From Betaproteobacteria bacterium Ga0077532 (GTDB lineage: Bacteria > Pseudomonadota > Gammaproteobacteria > Burkholderiales > Ga0077523): a stretch of DNA of 64,000 nucleotides. The position numbers and the translations under genes are program-made. The notes under the pieces were generated by a model. It ran no database searches. It was not told where the DNA came from and was given only the letters and a program-made list of their open reading frames with translations. The DNA lies in NCBI GenBank assembly GCA_001464895.1, contig LNEE01000051.1:151845-215844 (forward strand). The letters run 5' to 3'. Below are positions 22,550 through 30,668 of the stretch, piece by piece (the stretch's first letter is position 1; every line of letters begins with the position of its first letter).

Positions 22550-23952
22550 GAAGTCATCCCGTGAATCGCACTCCTGCAAACGCCGGTCCGCTTGATTCCC
22601 TGCCGATGCTGACGTGGTTCGGCATCGTCCGCCTCGGTCTCGTGCAGACCGCTCTTGGCGCGATCGTCGTGCTCACCACCTCCACACTGAACCGCGTGAT
22701 GGTGGTGGAACTCGCGCTGCCGGCGATGCTGCCCGGCGCGCTGGTCGCCCTGCACTACGCTGTGCAGATCCTGCGGCCGCGGCTCGGCTACGGATCCGAC
22801 CAGGGCGGTCGGCGCACACCTTGGATCCTCGGCGGCATGGCGACCCTCGCTCTGGGCGGCATCCTCGCCGCGATGGCAGTCGCGTGGATGTCGACGCACC
22901 AGGTGGCCGGCGTGTGTCTCGCCGTCGTCGCCTTCCTGTTGATCGGCGCCGGCGTTGGCGCCTCCGGGACATCCCTGCTGGTGCTGCTGGCGAAGCGGGT
23001 CGACCCGGGTCGACGCGGCGCTGCAGCCACCATCGTCTGGGTCATGATGATCGCCGGCTTTGCGGTCACGGCCGGCGTCGCGGGGCAGCTTCTCGATCCG
23101 TTCTCCCCGGCGCGGCTCGTCGCGGTCACGACGGCAGTCTCGGTGGCCGCGCTGCTGCTCGCATTCGTCGCAGTGCGTGGCGTCGAAGGCAATGGCGCCC
23201 CCGCCGCGAAGGCCGACAGCACCGCACCCAAGATCCCGTTCAGCGAAGCGCTCGCCGCCGTGTGGAGCGAACCGCAGGCGCGCTGGTTCACGATCTTCGT
23301 GTTCGTCTCGATGCTCGCGTACAGCCTTCAGGATCTCATCCTCGAACCCTTCGCGGGCGCCGTCTTCGGCTACACGCCCGGCGAATCCACGAAGCTCGCG
23401 GGCGTGCAACACGGCGGCGTCCTTCTCGGGATGATCATGGTGGCGCTGGGAGGCAGCATCCCTGCCGTCGCCCGCCGAGTCTCTCTGCAGGCCTGGACGA
23501 TCGGTGGTTGCATCGCGTCCGCTCTCGCCCTGTTCGCGCTCAGCTCCGGCGCCTTCGCGGGCCCCGACTGGCCGTTGCGCCCGTGCGTCTTCGTGCTCGG
23601 CATGGCGAACGGCACGTTCGCGGTGGCCGCCATCGGGTCGATGATGGGTCTGGCCGGTGCGGGTGGCCCGTCGCGGGAAGGTATCCGCATGGGTCTGTGG
23701 GGCGGCGCGCAAGCCATTGCCTTCGGGCTGGGCGGGTTCGCCGGCACTGCCGCGAGCGATCTCGCGCGCCACGTCCTCGGCTCGCCCGTTGCCGCTTACG
23801 CCGTGGTGTTCGCCGGCGAAGGCTTCCTTTTCCTCGTGGCCGTGGCCCTCGCGATGCGAGTCGGACACGTCCGCAATGCGCACGACCAGCCGGTCCAGTT
23901 CCGCGGTCGCAAACCCGAATTCGCCGAGATCCGGCAGGGAGGTGCCACATGA
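22546..23952 (+). CDS. bch2: Bch2, PucC/BCD-family MFS protein of the bchG-bchP operon
   Basis: A 468-aa, about 12-helix protein of the PucC/LhaA family, corresponding to the gene between bchG and bchP in Rhodobacter (orf428/bch2). LTTSTLNRVMVVELALP and SLQDLILEPFAGAVFG match LhaA. Such proteins are thought to move or hold bacteriochlorophyll for light-harvesting assembly; the exact role of this branch is not settled. The GTG at 22546 overlaps the bchG stop (GTGA); a second GTG at 22561 is an alternative. The C-terminus overlaps bchP by 4 bp. Confidence 0.9.
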   Translation: MRSHPVNRTPANAGPLDSLPMLTWFGIVRLGLVQTALGAIVVLTTSTLNRVMVVELALPAMLPGALVALHYAVQILRPRLGYGSDQGGRRTPWILGGMATLALGGILAAMAVAWMSTHQVAGVCLAVVAFLLIGAGVGASGTSLLVLLAKRVDPGRRGAAATIVWVMMIAGFAVTAGVAGQLLDPFSPARLVAVTTAVSVAALLLAFVAVRGVEGNGAPAAKADSTAPKIPFSEALAAVWSEPQARWFTIFVFVSMLAYSLQDLILEPFAGAVFGYTPGESTKLAGVQHGGVLLGMIMVALGGSIPAVARRVSLQAWTIGGCIASALALFALSSGAFAGPDWPLRPCVFVLGMANGTFAVAAIGSMMGLAGAGGPSREGIRMGLWGGAQAIAFGLGGFAGTAASDLARHVLGSPVAAYAVVFAGEGFLFLVAVALAMRVGHVRNAHDQPVQFRGRKPEFAEIRQGGAT

Positions 23953-25145
23953 CACAGGCCAGAACCTACGATGTCGTCGTTGTCGGCGGCGGACCTTCCG
24001 GTGCCACGGCCGCCAGGGCGCTGGCCCGGGCGGGCCGCTCGGTCCTGCTGCTCGACCGCCAGGGACGCATCAAGCCCTGCGGCGGCGCGATTCCGCCGCG
24101 GCTCATCGCAGACTTCGAGATTCCAGACCACCTGCTCGTCGCACGGGTGTCGTCGGCCCGGATGATCTCGCCCAAGGGTCGCAAGGTGAACATGCCGATC
24201 GACGGCGGTTTCGTCGGCATGGTGGATCGCTGCGAGTTCGATGAGTGGCTGCGCGAGCGCGCTGCGCTGGCTGGCGCGGAACGTCGGGCGGGCACCTTCG
24301 AGCGGCTGGAGCGCGATCCCGACGGATGCGCGGTGATCTGCTATCGCGGCCAGGGTCGCCAGGACGCCCCCGAGGAACGGGTCCGCGCCCGCGCCGTGAT
24401 CGGTGCGGACGGCGCGTCGTCGGGCGTTGCGCGGCAATGCGTGCCCGGTGCCGAGAAGATGAAGTTCGTTTACGCCTACCACGAGATCGTGCGCTCGCCG
24501 GAGAAGGGGCATCCCGACTTCGAAGCGGCGCGGTGCGACGTCTACTACCAGGGCCGACTCTCGCCGGATTTCTACGGCTGGGTCTTCCCGCACGGCGCCA
24601 CCACCAGCGTCGGCACCGGCACCGCGCTGCGCGGCTATTCGATCCGTTCAGCGGTCGGGCGCCTGCGCGAGGCCAGCGGCCTCGTCGGCGCCGAGACGCT
24701 CCGCCGTGAAGGTGCGCCGATCCCCATGAAGCCACTGAAGCGCTGGGACGACGGTCGCGACGTGCTGCTCGCCGGCGACGCGGCCGGCGTCGTGGCACCG
24801 GCATCGGGTGAAGGCATCTACTACGCGATGGTGGGCGGTCAGCTGGCCGGCGAAGCCGTCGAGCAGTTCCTGGCCACCGGCGACGTGCGCGCCCTGGCCA
24901 CGGCCCGCCGCCGCTTCATGAAGGAGCACGGCAAGGTCTTCTGGATCCTCGGGATCATGCAGCACTTCTGGTACTCGAGCGACAAGCGCCGCGAGCGATT
25001 CGTGGCGATCTGCGACGATCCGGACGTGCAGCGCCTCACGTGGGAGTCGTACATGCACAAACGGCTCGTCCGGTCGCGGCCGATGGCCCATGTGCGGATC
25101 TTCTTCAAGGATCTCGCGCACCTCTTCGGACTGGTGTCTCCATGA
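23949..25145 (+). CDS. bchP: Geranylgeranyl reductase
   Basis: A 398-aa FAD-dependent reductase that reduces the geranylgeranyl tail of bacteriochlorophyll to phytyl. The N-terminal dinucleotide motif VVVGGGPSGATAA, the KPCGGAIPPRL block and the GDAAGVVAPASGEGIYYAM FAD site near the C-terminus are diagnostic. ATGA overlap with bch2. Confidence 0.96.
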   Translation: MTQARTYDVVVVGGGPSGATAARALARAGRSVLLLDRQGRIKPCGGAIPPRLIADFEIPDHLLVARVSSARMISPKGRKVNMPIDGGFVGMVDRCEFDEWLRERAALAGAERRAGTFERLERDPDGCAVICYRGQGRQDAPEERVRARAVIGADGASSGVARQCVPGAEKMKFVYAYHEIVRSPEKGHPDFEAARCDVYYQGRLSPDFYGWVFPHGATTSVGTGTALRGYSIRSAVGRLREASGLVGAETLRREGAPIPMKPLKRWDDGRDVLLAGDAAGVVAPASGEGIYYAMVGGQLAGEAVEQFLATGDVRALATARRRFMKEHGKVFWILGIMQHFWYSSDKRRERFVAICDDPDVQRLTWESYMHKRLVRSRPMAHVRIFFKDLAHLFGLVSP

Positions 25146-25183
25146 CCGCGCCGTCACGCTGCTCCACGAAGGAAACGTCTTGA
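25142..25183 (+). CDS. 13-codon linking ORF between bchP and tspO
   Basis: An ATG at 25142 overlaps the bchP stop (ATGA) and opens a 13-aa frame (MTAPSRCSTKETS). Its TGA (25181-25183) overlaps the TTG start of tspO. This could carry terminating ribosomes from bchP to tspO, in the same style as the other overlaps in the operon. It could also be chance, as no peptide function is suggested. Confidence 0.3.
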   Translation: MTAPSRCSTKETS

Positions 25184-25686
25184 GCACTGCCCGCCTTCCA
25201 ACCTCCCGCCTGCCGCGCGCGACGCCCGTGCTTGCGGCAGCCGTCGCGGCATTCCTGATCGCATCGGTCGGTGCCCTCGTCACCGATCTCGGCCCGTGGT
25301 ACCTCAGCCTCAAGCAGCCCGCCTGGAAACCACCGGACTGGCTGTTCGGACCCGCATGGACGCTGATCTTCGGACTCGCAGCCATCGCGGGGGTGTACGC
25401 GTGGACGAACGCGCCGAGCGCAGCGGCCCGACGGCAGGTGGTGGCCTGGTTCTCGATCAACGCGTTCTTCAACATCCTGTGGAGCGCGCTCTTCTTCCGC
25501 TTCGCGCGTCCGGACTGGGCCCTGCTGGAGGTCGTGTTCCTCTGGCTCTCGATCGCGATGATCATCATGATTCCGGGGCGATACTCGCGCGTCACGAGCT
25601 GGCTAATGGTCCCTTACCTCGCCTGGGTCACCGTCGCCGGTCTGCTGAACCTCGCAGTCGTGCGGCTGAACGCACCGTTCTCCTGA
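25180..25686 (+). CDS. tspO: TspO/MBR family tryptophan-rich sensory protein
   Basis: A 168-aa, five-helix membrane protein. The blocks WYLSLKQPAWKPPDWLFGPAW and FSINAFFNILWSALFF are typical. TspO binds tetrapyrroles and in Rhodobacter lowers photosynthesis gene expression in response to oxygen. The TTG at 25180 has AAGGAAA 6-10 nt upstream and gives the family length. The open frame extends upstream without conserved text. It sits where several PGCs carry idi. Confidence 0.88.
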   Translation: MSTARLPTSRLPRATPVLAAAVAAFLIASVGALVTDLGPWYLSLKQPAWKPPDWLFGPAWTLIFGLAAIAGVYAWTNAPSAAARRQVVAWFSINAFFNILWSALFFRFARPDWALLEVVFLWLSIAMIIMIPGRYSRVTSWLMVPYLAWVTVAGLLNLAVVRLNAPFS

Positions 25687-25696
25687 CCTCCCGCGC

Positions 25697-25978
25697 TTGA
25701 ACGTCGCGGCACTCGGATCGCTCTTCGCCGATGGCCGTGCCGTCGACGCCATCCTCGTGCTCGTCGGCATCGAGGCCATCGCCCTCACGCTCATCCACCG
25801 AGCGTCCGGGCGCGGCATCGCCCCCGCCGATCTGCTGCCGAACCTCGTCGCCGGTACCGGACTCCTGCTCGCGTTGCGGGCGGCACTCGTGGACGCGCCG
25901 TGGCCGTGGGTCGCGGCGAGCCTGTCGCTCGGCCTCGTCGGGCATCTCGCGGACCTCGCCCGGCGCCGCAACCGATGA
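25697..25978 (+). CDS. Small three-helix membrane protein, unknown function
   Basis: A 93-aa protein beginning at a TTG 10 nt after tspO. It has about three hydrophobic segments (DAILVLVGIEAIALTLIH, LPNLVAGTGLLLALRAAL, WPWVAASLSLGLVGHLADL) and ends in Arg-rich cytoplasmic residues. I do not recognise the family. The tight spacing suggests cotranscription with bchG-bch2-bchP-tspO. It could be an unassigned PGC membrane protein. It does not look like a soluble cyclase accessory factor. Confidence 0.65.
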   Translation: MNVAALGSLFADGRAVDAILVLVGIEAIALTLIHRASGRGIAPADLLPNLVAGTGLLLALRAALVDAPWPWVAASLSLGLVGHLADLARRRNR

Positions 25979-26005
25979 GAACTGACCCTCGGTCGACGCT
26001 TGTTA

Positions 26006-26115
26006 CGGACGATCTACGAGACCTGATTTCGTCCGATGTGGTCGATTCGGCACCGCCCCGGTGCCGAATGCGCCACGCGGGCATTCATCGCCCTGAAACA
26101 TCGGAAAATCTTCCG
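26006..26115. promoter_or_regulatory. Three hairpins upstream of the second ppsR
   Basis: Three inverted repeats follow each other: CGGACGA/TCGTCCG (26006-26035, 16-nt loop), ATTCGGCACC/GGTGCCGAAT (26045-26069, perfect 10-bp stem, 5-nt loop) and CGGAA/TTCCG (26102-26115). The middle one is strong enough to act as a terminator-like structure ending the tspO transcript but has no T-run. The last lies 13 nt before the first ATG of the downstream gene and could be an operator or leader structure. Confidence 0.45.
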
Positions 26116-26127
26116 AAAATGTGATCT

Positions 26128-27576
26128 ATGCGCAACGGGGATGGCAGTACAATTCCCGCACGCGATAAACAGCCTTGGAAACAGGGCGCGTGGCCCGCAG
26201 CTTCGCTGCTCGCACGCCCGAATCGTCGGGATGCCATGAATGTTGTAGGAATTGCCCAGCCAGACGTCACCATCACCCTCGATCTCGACGGTGTGATCCG
26301 CGACGTCACAGTCTCGAACACGTTGTCGAGGCAGGATGTCTCTGCCTGGATCGGGCGCCCCTGGACCGAGACGGTCGCCGACACCGGAGACCGCAAGGTC
26401 CGCCGCATGGTGGAAGACGCGGTGCGCCGTCAGGTGTCCGCATTCCGGCAGGTCACCCAGCGCTTTCCCAGCGGTCTCGAACTCCTGATGGAGTACACCA
26501 CCATCCGGCTGGGCGAGCATGGTGGGCTCATCGCCGTGGGCAAGAGCCTGCAGGCGGTCACCGAACTCCAGTCCCGATTGCTCTCCGCCCAGCAGGAGAT
26601 GGAACGCGAGTTCTGGAAGCTCCGCGAACTCGAGACCCGCTACCGGCTCCTGTTCGACAACTCCAGCGAAGCCGTCGTCCTCCTCCGTGCGGCGAACCTG
26701 CGCATCCTCGAAGCGAATCCGGCGGCCGTCCGTGCGCTGGGTCTCTCGCCGGAACGCCAACAGGGGATCGCCGGCCGCGATTTCCTGAACGAAGTTGCCA
26801 GCCGCGAACGCGATCTCTTCCAGTCGATGCTGCGCAACGTGCGTGACCACGGCAAGGCCCCGGGCATGATGGTGCACCTCGGCCGGGACGCCGAACCCTG
26901 GCTCATCCGCGCATCCCTGATGACGGCCGAGACCGGGCTGATGTTCCTGGTTCAGCTGGCACCAGTGGCCGTGACGCACACCGCGTCCACACCCGAACTG
27001 CCCGCAGTATCGATCGAAGCGATCCTCGACCAGGGGCCCGAAGGGCTAGCGGTGCTGGACTCCTCGGGCATCGTGATCCAGGCCAACACCGCCTTCCGTC
27101 GGCTGATGGGTCTGCGCGACGACGAACTCCCGGAAGGTCGCCCCATCACCGCGTGGCTGCAGTGGACGGGGGACGCCCCGGATCCCGCGTCGCAGCGGCG
27201 CTCCGCGATGGCCACCGTGCTGAACCCCGTCGGAGTTGCCTCGGTCGAGGTCATCCACGTCGGGCCCGGCGATGCAGACAACGGCCTCGCGGTCGTCATC
27301 GTGCGCGCCGTACCGCGGCCCGAAGCGACAACGACCGATCCGCTGTGCGAAGGCATGACCCACATCGTCGAACAGGTCGGTCATCGGCCGCTGACCGAGC
27401 TGATGAGTGAAGGGGCACGGCGTCTCGAAGTGCACTGCCTGCGTGCCGCACTCCAGTCGGCCGCCGGCGACCCCGGGAGCGCGGCCGGACGGCTCGGTCT
27501 CTCCGTCGAAGATTTCCGGGCCCGACTCGCCCGCCTGGACACCGCCGGCGACACGGACTCCGGCGGCAACGCCTGA
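26128..27576 (+). CDS. ppsR2: PpsR2-like PAS regulator with altered helix-turn-helix
   Basis: A paralogue of the PpsR at 19928 (482 aa from 26128, or 446 aa from the ATG at 26236). The order is the same: N-terminal PAS-like domain (DVTITLDLDGVIRDV), Q-linker helix (LSAQQEMEREFWKLRELETRYRLLFD), PAS1, PAS2, then a C-terminal Fis-like segment with the conserved cysteine (EVHCLRAAL). The recognition helix reads LGLSVEDFRARLARL where the canonical protein has LGLSRQSLYVKLRRY, so operator contacts may be lost. Location directly before a bacteriophytochrome matches the PpsR2-BphP1 pair of Rhodopseudomonas and Bradyrhizobium. The start is uncertain. Confidence 0.85.
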   Translation: MRNGDGSTIPARDKQPWKQGAWPAASLLARPNRRDAMNVVGIAQPDVTITLDLDGVIRDVTVSNTLSRQDVSAWIGRPWTETVADTGDRKVRRMVEDAVRRQVSAFRQVTQRFPSGLELLMEYTTIRLGEHGGLIAVGKSLQAVTELQSRLLSAQQEMEREFWKLRELETRYRLLFDNSSEAVVLLRAANLRILEANPAAVRALGLSPERQQGIAGRDFLNEVASRERDLFQSMLRNVRDHGKAPGMMVHLGRDAEPWLIRASLMTAETGLMFLVQLAPVAVTHTASTPELPAVSIEAILDQGPEGLAVLDSSGIVIQANTAFRRLMGLRDDELPEGRPITAWLQWTGDAPDPASQRRSAMATVLNPVGVASVEVIHVGPGDADNGLAVVIVRAVPRPEATTTDPLCEGMTHIVEQVGHRPLTELMSEGARRLEVHCLRAALQSAAGDPGSAAGRLGLSVEDFRARLARLDTAGDTDSGGNA

Positions 27577-27587
27577 CCCCGTCCGCC

Positions 27588-29750
27588 GTGCCCTTGAACT
27601 CCCCTGCCAGTCAGCTGCCGGCCTTCGGTCAGGCAGACCTCTCCAATTGCGAGCGGGAGCAGATCCACCTCGCCGGATCCATCCAGCCCCACGGCGCCCT
27701 GTTCGTCGTCAGCGAGCCGCAACACCAGATCGTCCAGACCAGCATCAACGCCGCCGCATTCATCGGCCTGCCGGGCGAGGTGCTCGGCCTCCCGGTGACC
27801 GACGTGCTGGGTGACCTCTGGAAGACGATCGAGCCCCATCTCTCGGAACCACTCACGGCAGTACCTCTCGCGTCGCGCTGCCGCGTCGGGCGCCCCGCGC
27901 GCGAGTTCGACAGCCTGATCCATCGGCTCCCCGGCGGTGGCCTCGTCGTCGAACTGGAACCGGCAGCGGCGCGCGTCGACCTCTCGCAGGCCATGGAAGG
28001 GGCGCTGGACACCATCCTGGCCGCGGCATCGCTGCAGGCACTCGCAGACCAGACGGCTCGCATCTTCCGGCAGATCACGGGGTACGACCGGGTGATGGTG
28101 TACCGGTTCGACGACGAAGGGCACGGCGAGGTCTTCGCAGAGCAGCGCGAACCGCACCTCGAGGCCTACCTCGGCAACCGTTATCCCGCATCGGACATCC
28201 CGCAGATCGCACGGCGGCTCTATCTGCGCAATCGTGTCCGGCTACTCGTCGATGCCGGCTACACACCCGTGCCGCTGAACCCGATGCTCTGTCCGCTGAC
28301 CGGGCGCGATCTCGACATGTCCATGTGCCACCTGCGGAGCATGTCGCCGATCCACGTGCAGTACCTGCAGAACATGGGCGTCGCGGCGACGCTGGTCGTA
28401 TCGCTCGTGGTCGGCGGAAAGCTCTGGGGACTCATCGCCTGTCACCACTACTCCGCGCGCGTCGTGCACTACGAAGTACGGGCCGTGTCCGAGCTGCTGG
28501 CGGAATCGATCGGCACCCGCATCGCGGCGCTCGAGAGCTTCCTCCAGGCGCGCGCCGAGCTGTCGGTGCGCCGGCTCGAACAGCGGATGGTGGAAGCCAT
28601 CTCGCGCGACGGCGACTGGAAGAGCGCGCTCTTCGACGGTTCGCGCTCGCTCCTGAAACCGGTGTCGGCCACGGGTGCGGCCCTGCTCTTCGAGGGCGAG
28701 GTCTACACGGCCGGAGAGGTACCCGGTACGCCGCAGCTTCTCGAGATCGGCCGATGGCTCGACATGCGCCGGCGCAACGGCGTGATCTCCACCACTTCGC
28801 TCGGTCTCGACGAGCCCGATTTCGCGCCGATCATCCCGGTCGCGAGCGGCCTGCTCGCCGCGCCGATCTCGCAATCGCCGGGCGAGTACCTCATGTGGTT
28901 CCGGACCGAGCGCATGCGCACGGTCACCTGGGGCGGTGACCCGTACAAGGCCGTCGTGATCGGCAACGATCCGTCGCAGCTCTCGCCGAGGCGCTCGTTC
29001 GCGCAGTGGCATCAGCTCGTCGAAGGGACATCCGATCCCTGGACGCCGGCAGACCTCTCATCGGCGAGGCTCATCGGCGACTCCGTGGCGGATGTCGTCC
29101 TGCAGTTCCGCTCCGTCCGGATGCTCATCGCGCAGGACCAGCTCGCACAGGTGAGCCGCCGGGTGCAGGTGTCGAACCAGCCGGTGCTGATCGCCGACTC
29201 GACCGGTCGGATCGTCCTCGCGAACGACGCCTTCGAGCAGTTGCTGCCCGAGGCCGTGCATCTGCGCTGGATCAAGGAACTGGCACCGTTCAGTTCGGAG
29301 CCCGCCACCACCCGCCGGGATCTCGAGGAGCTCCTGCGCAACCACACGGCGTGGCGCGGTGAGATCCGCCTCCGCAAGGACGGCGGTGAAGGCACGGCGT
29401 TCATGGTGCGTGCCGATCCGGTGTTCGCAGCGGCCGACCGGGTGCTCGGTTTCGTCCTGCTGCTGAACGACCTGACCGAGCGCAAGGAAGCCGAGGCGGC
29501 CCGCAAGCGTTTCCAGGAGAACGTGATCGGACGTCAGCACGTGGCCAGCCTGCGGCTGCATCCCAAGGCGGGGCGGCAGTACCAGAACCTGCTCTCGTCG
29601 GTGGTGGGCAACGCCCAGCTCGCAGCCCTCGAGATCACCGACGGCGTGGACCCCACGCACATGCCGGCGATGCTCGAGAGCGTGCAGAACTCCGTGTTGC
29701 GGACCGAACAGCTGCTGCAGTTCCTGCTCTGGCACGCCGGCGACGACTGA
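27588..29750 (+). CDS. bphP: Bacteriophytochrome BphP with kinase-less output (BphP1 type)
   Basis: A 720-aa photoreceptor. The N-terminal PAS domain contains Cys21 (SNCEREQIHLAG), the biliverdin attachment site; the GAF domain has ASDIP (201-205) and His256 (SPIHVQYLQNMG); the PHY domain has the tongue motif PRRSFAQW. After a fourth PAS domain (about 525-640) comes a helical tail of about 80 residues with no H-box histidine and no ATPase domain. This is the layout of R. palustris BphP1, where the C-terminal PAS-helical segment binds and inactivates PpsR2. The GTG start, 11 bp after ppsR2, has only a poor ribosome site. Confidence 0.92.
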   Translation: MPLNSPASQLPAFGQADLSNCEREQIHLAGSIQPHGALFVVSEPQHQIVQTSINAAAFIGLPGEVLGLPVTDVLGDLWKTIEPHLSEPLTAVPLASRCRVGRPAREFDSLIHRLPGGGLVVELEPAAARVDLSQAMEGALDTILAAASLQALADQTARIFRQITGYDRVMVYRFDDEGHGEVFAEQREPHLEAYLGNRYPASDIPQIARRLYLRNRVRLLVDAGYTPVPLNPMLCPLTGRDLDMSMCHLRSMSPIHVQYLQNMGVAATLVVSLVVGGKLWGLIACHHYSARVVHYEVRAVSELLAESIGTRIAALESFLQARAELSVRRLEQRMVEAISRDGDWKSALFDGSRSLLKPVSATGAALLFEGEVYTAGEVPGTPQLLEIGRWLDMRRRNGVISTTSLGLDEPDFAPIIPVASGLLAAPISQSPGEYLMWFRTERMRTVTWGGDPYKAVVIGNDPSQLSPRRSFAQWHQLVEGTSDPWTPADLSSARLIGDSVADVVLQFRSVRMLIAQDQLAQVSRRVQVSNQPVLIADSTGRIVLANDAFEQLLPEAVHLRWIKELAPFSSEPATTRRDLEELLRNHTAWRGEIRLRKDGGEGTAFMVRADPVFAAADRVLGFVLLLNDLTERKEAEAARKRFQENVIGRQHVASLRLHPKAGRQYQNLLSSVVGNAQLAALEITDGVDPTHMPAMLESVQNSVLRTEQLLQFLLWHAGDD

Positions 29751-29798
29751 CGCCTGCCAGACGGGCCCACGCCGTGCGCGCGGCGCAGGAATCGCTGG

Positions 29799-30491
29799 TC
29801 AACCTGCCGCCTGCACCGCCTTGAACACTGCCTCGGACACTGCGATGTTGTGCCGGAACGCCTCGACAGCCTCCTCCACGATCTCGTCGATGCGCGGCGC
29901 GACATCCTGCCCTGCGGCCTCGATGGCAGCGAGGTAGGACGCCGTGCGCTGCTCGATGTCGACATCGTCACCGAAATCGTAGAACGACAGCGCTTCGGGC
30001 CCGAGCCCCGGCGTCTTCGCGAGCAACCGCTTCAACACCTGCCCCCCCGACAGATCGCCCAGGTAGCGCACGTACGCGTGGGCGATCAGCGTCCCCGGAA
30101 AACGCCGGCCTTGCGTCACGACCTGCACGACATACATGCCCGCTTCAGGCAGCAGCGGGAGCGTCGTTTCCCAATCCTCACCGGCCAGCGACCGCAGGTC
30201 GGACGCCAGCGCGTCCCTCCTCTGCGGATCGTGCATCGCGATGCGCCGCAACCCCGGGTCGGCCGCATGGAGCATGGTCAACGCTTCCATGACCGTGTAG
30301 ACCGGATGCAGGTTGCGCAGCAGGAGGGTGTAGCCGGCCCGGCTCGCGCGACCATGGAGCAATTCCCGGAGGATGCCGGACCGTTCCGCTTCCCGATGCA
30401 GCTCGCGCGTGCGGTCACGCAGGCGCGCCACGAGTCCTTCCGGACGGGCGGCATGCTTGCCGGGGGGCTCGGCAGGTGCCTTGGGATCCAT
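29799..30491 (-). CDS. bphO: Heme oxygenase for biliverdin supply
   Basis: A heme oxygenase of about 230 aa with the proximal histidine in TRELHREAERSG and the distal-helix block YVRYLGDLSGGQVL. It opens heme to biliverdin IXa, the chromophore of the convergent bphP next to it. The ATG at 30491 (MDPKAP) is chosen because the domain begins soon after. Starts at 30542 (ATG, AGGG upstream) and 30554 (GTG) would add 17 or 21 residues. The gene converges on bphP with a 48-bp gap. Confidence 0.9.
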   Translation of the reverse strand: MDPKAPAEPPGKHAARPEGLVARLRDRTRELHREAERSGILRELLHGRASRAGYTLLLRNLHPVYTVMEALTMLHAADPGLRRIAMHDPQRRDALASDLRSLAGEDWETTLPLLPEAGMYVVQVVTQGRRFPGTLIAHAYVRYLGDLSGGQVLKRLLAKTPGLGPEALSFYDFGDDVDIEQRTASYLAAIEAAGQDVAPRIDEIVEEAVEAFRHNIAVSEAVFKAVQAAG

Positions 30492-30668
30492 CGTGACATT
30501 GGCCTCGCGGGAAATGGGGATCGATGCCGTGCGCGGTGCCATCACCCTGCGCACCAGCGCGGATTCTCGCCCATCGCGCCGGTCGGCTCCACCGCTTCGG
30601 CGGAGGGGCTGTCAACGCCGCGTCGCCGGGGGCTTTCGCCGCATGCGCCAGCGGTGCACGATCGCGGC

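Noticed and set aside
25697..25978. Small PGC protein as the AcsF accessory subunit BciE
   Set aside because: The protein is clearly membrane-spanning and I see no matching motif; no accessory subunit could be identified in the window.
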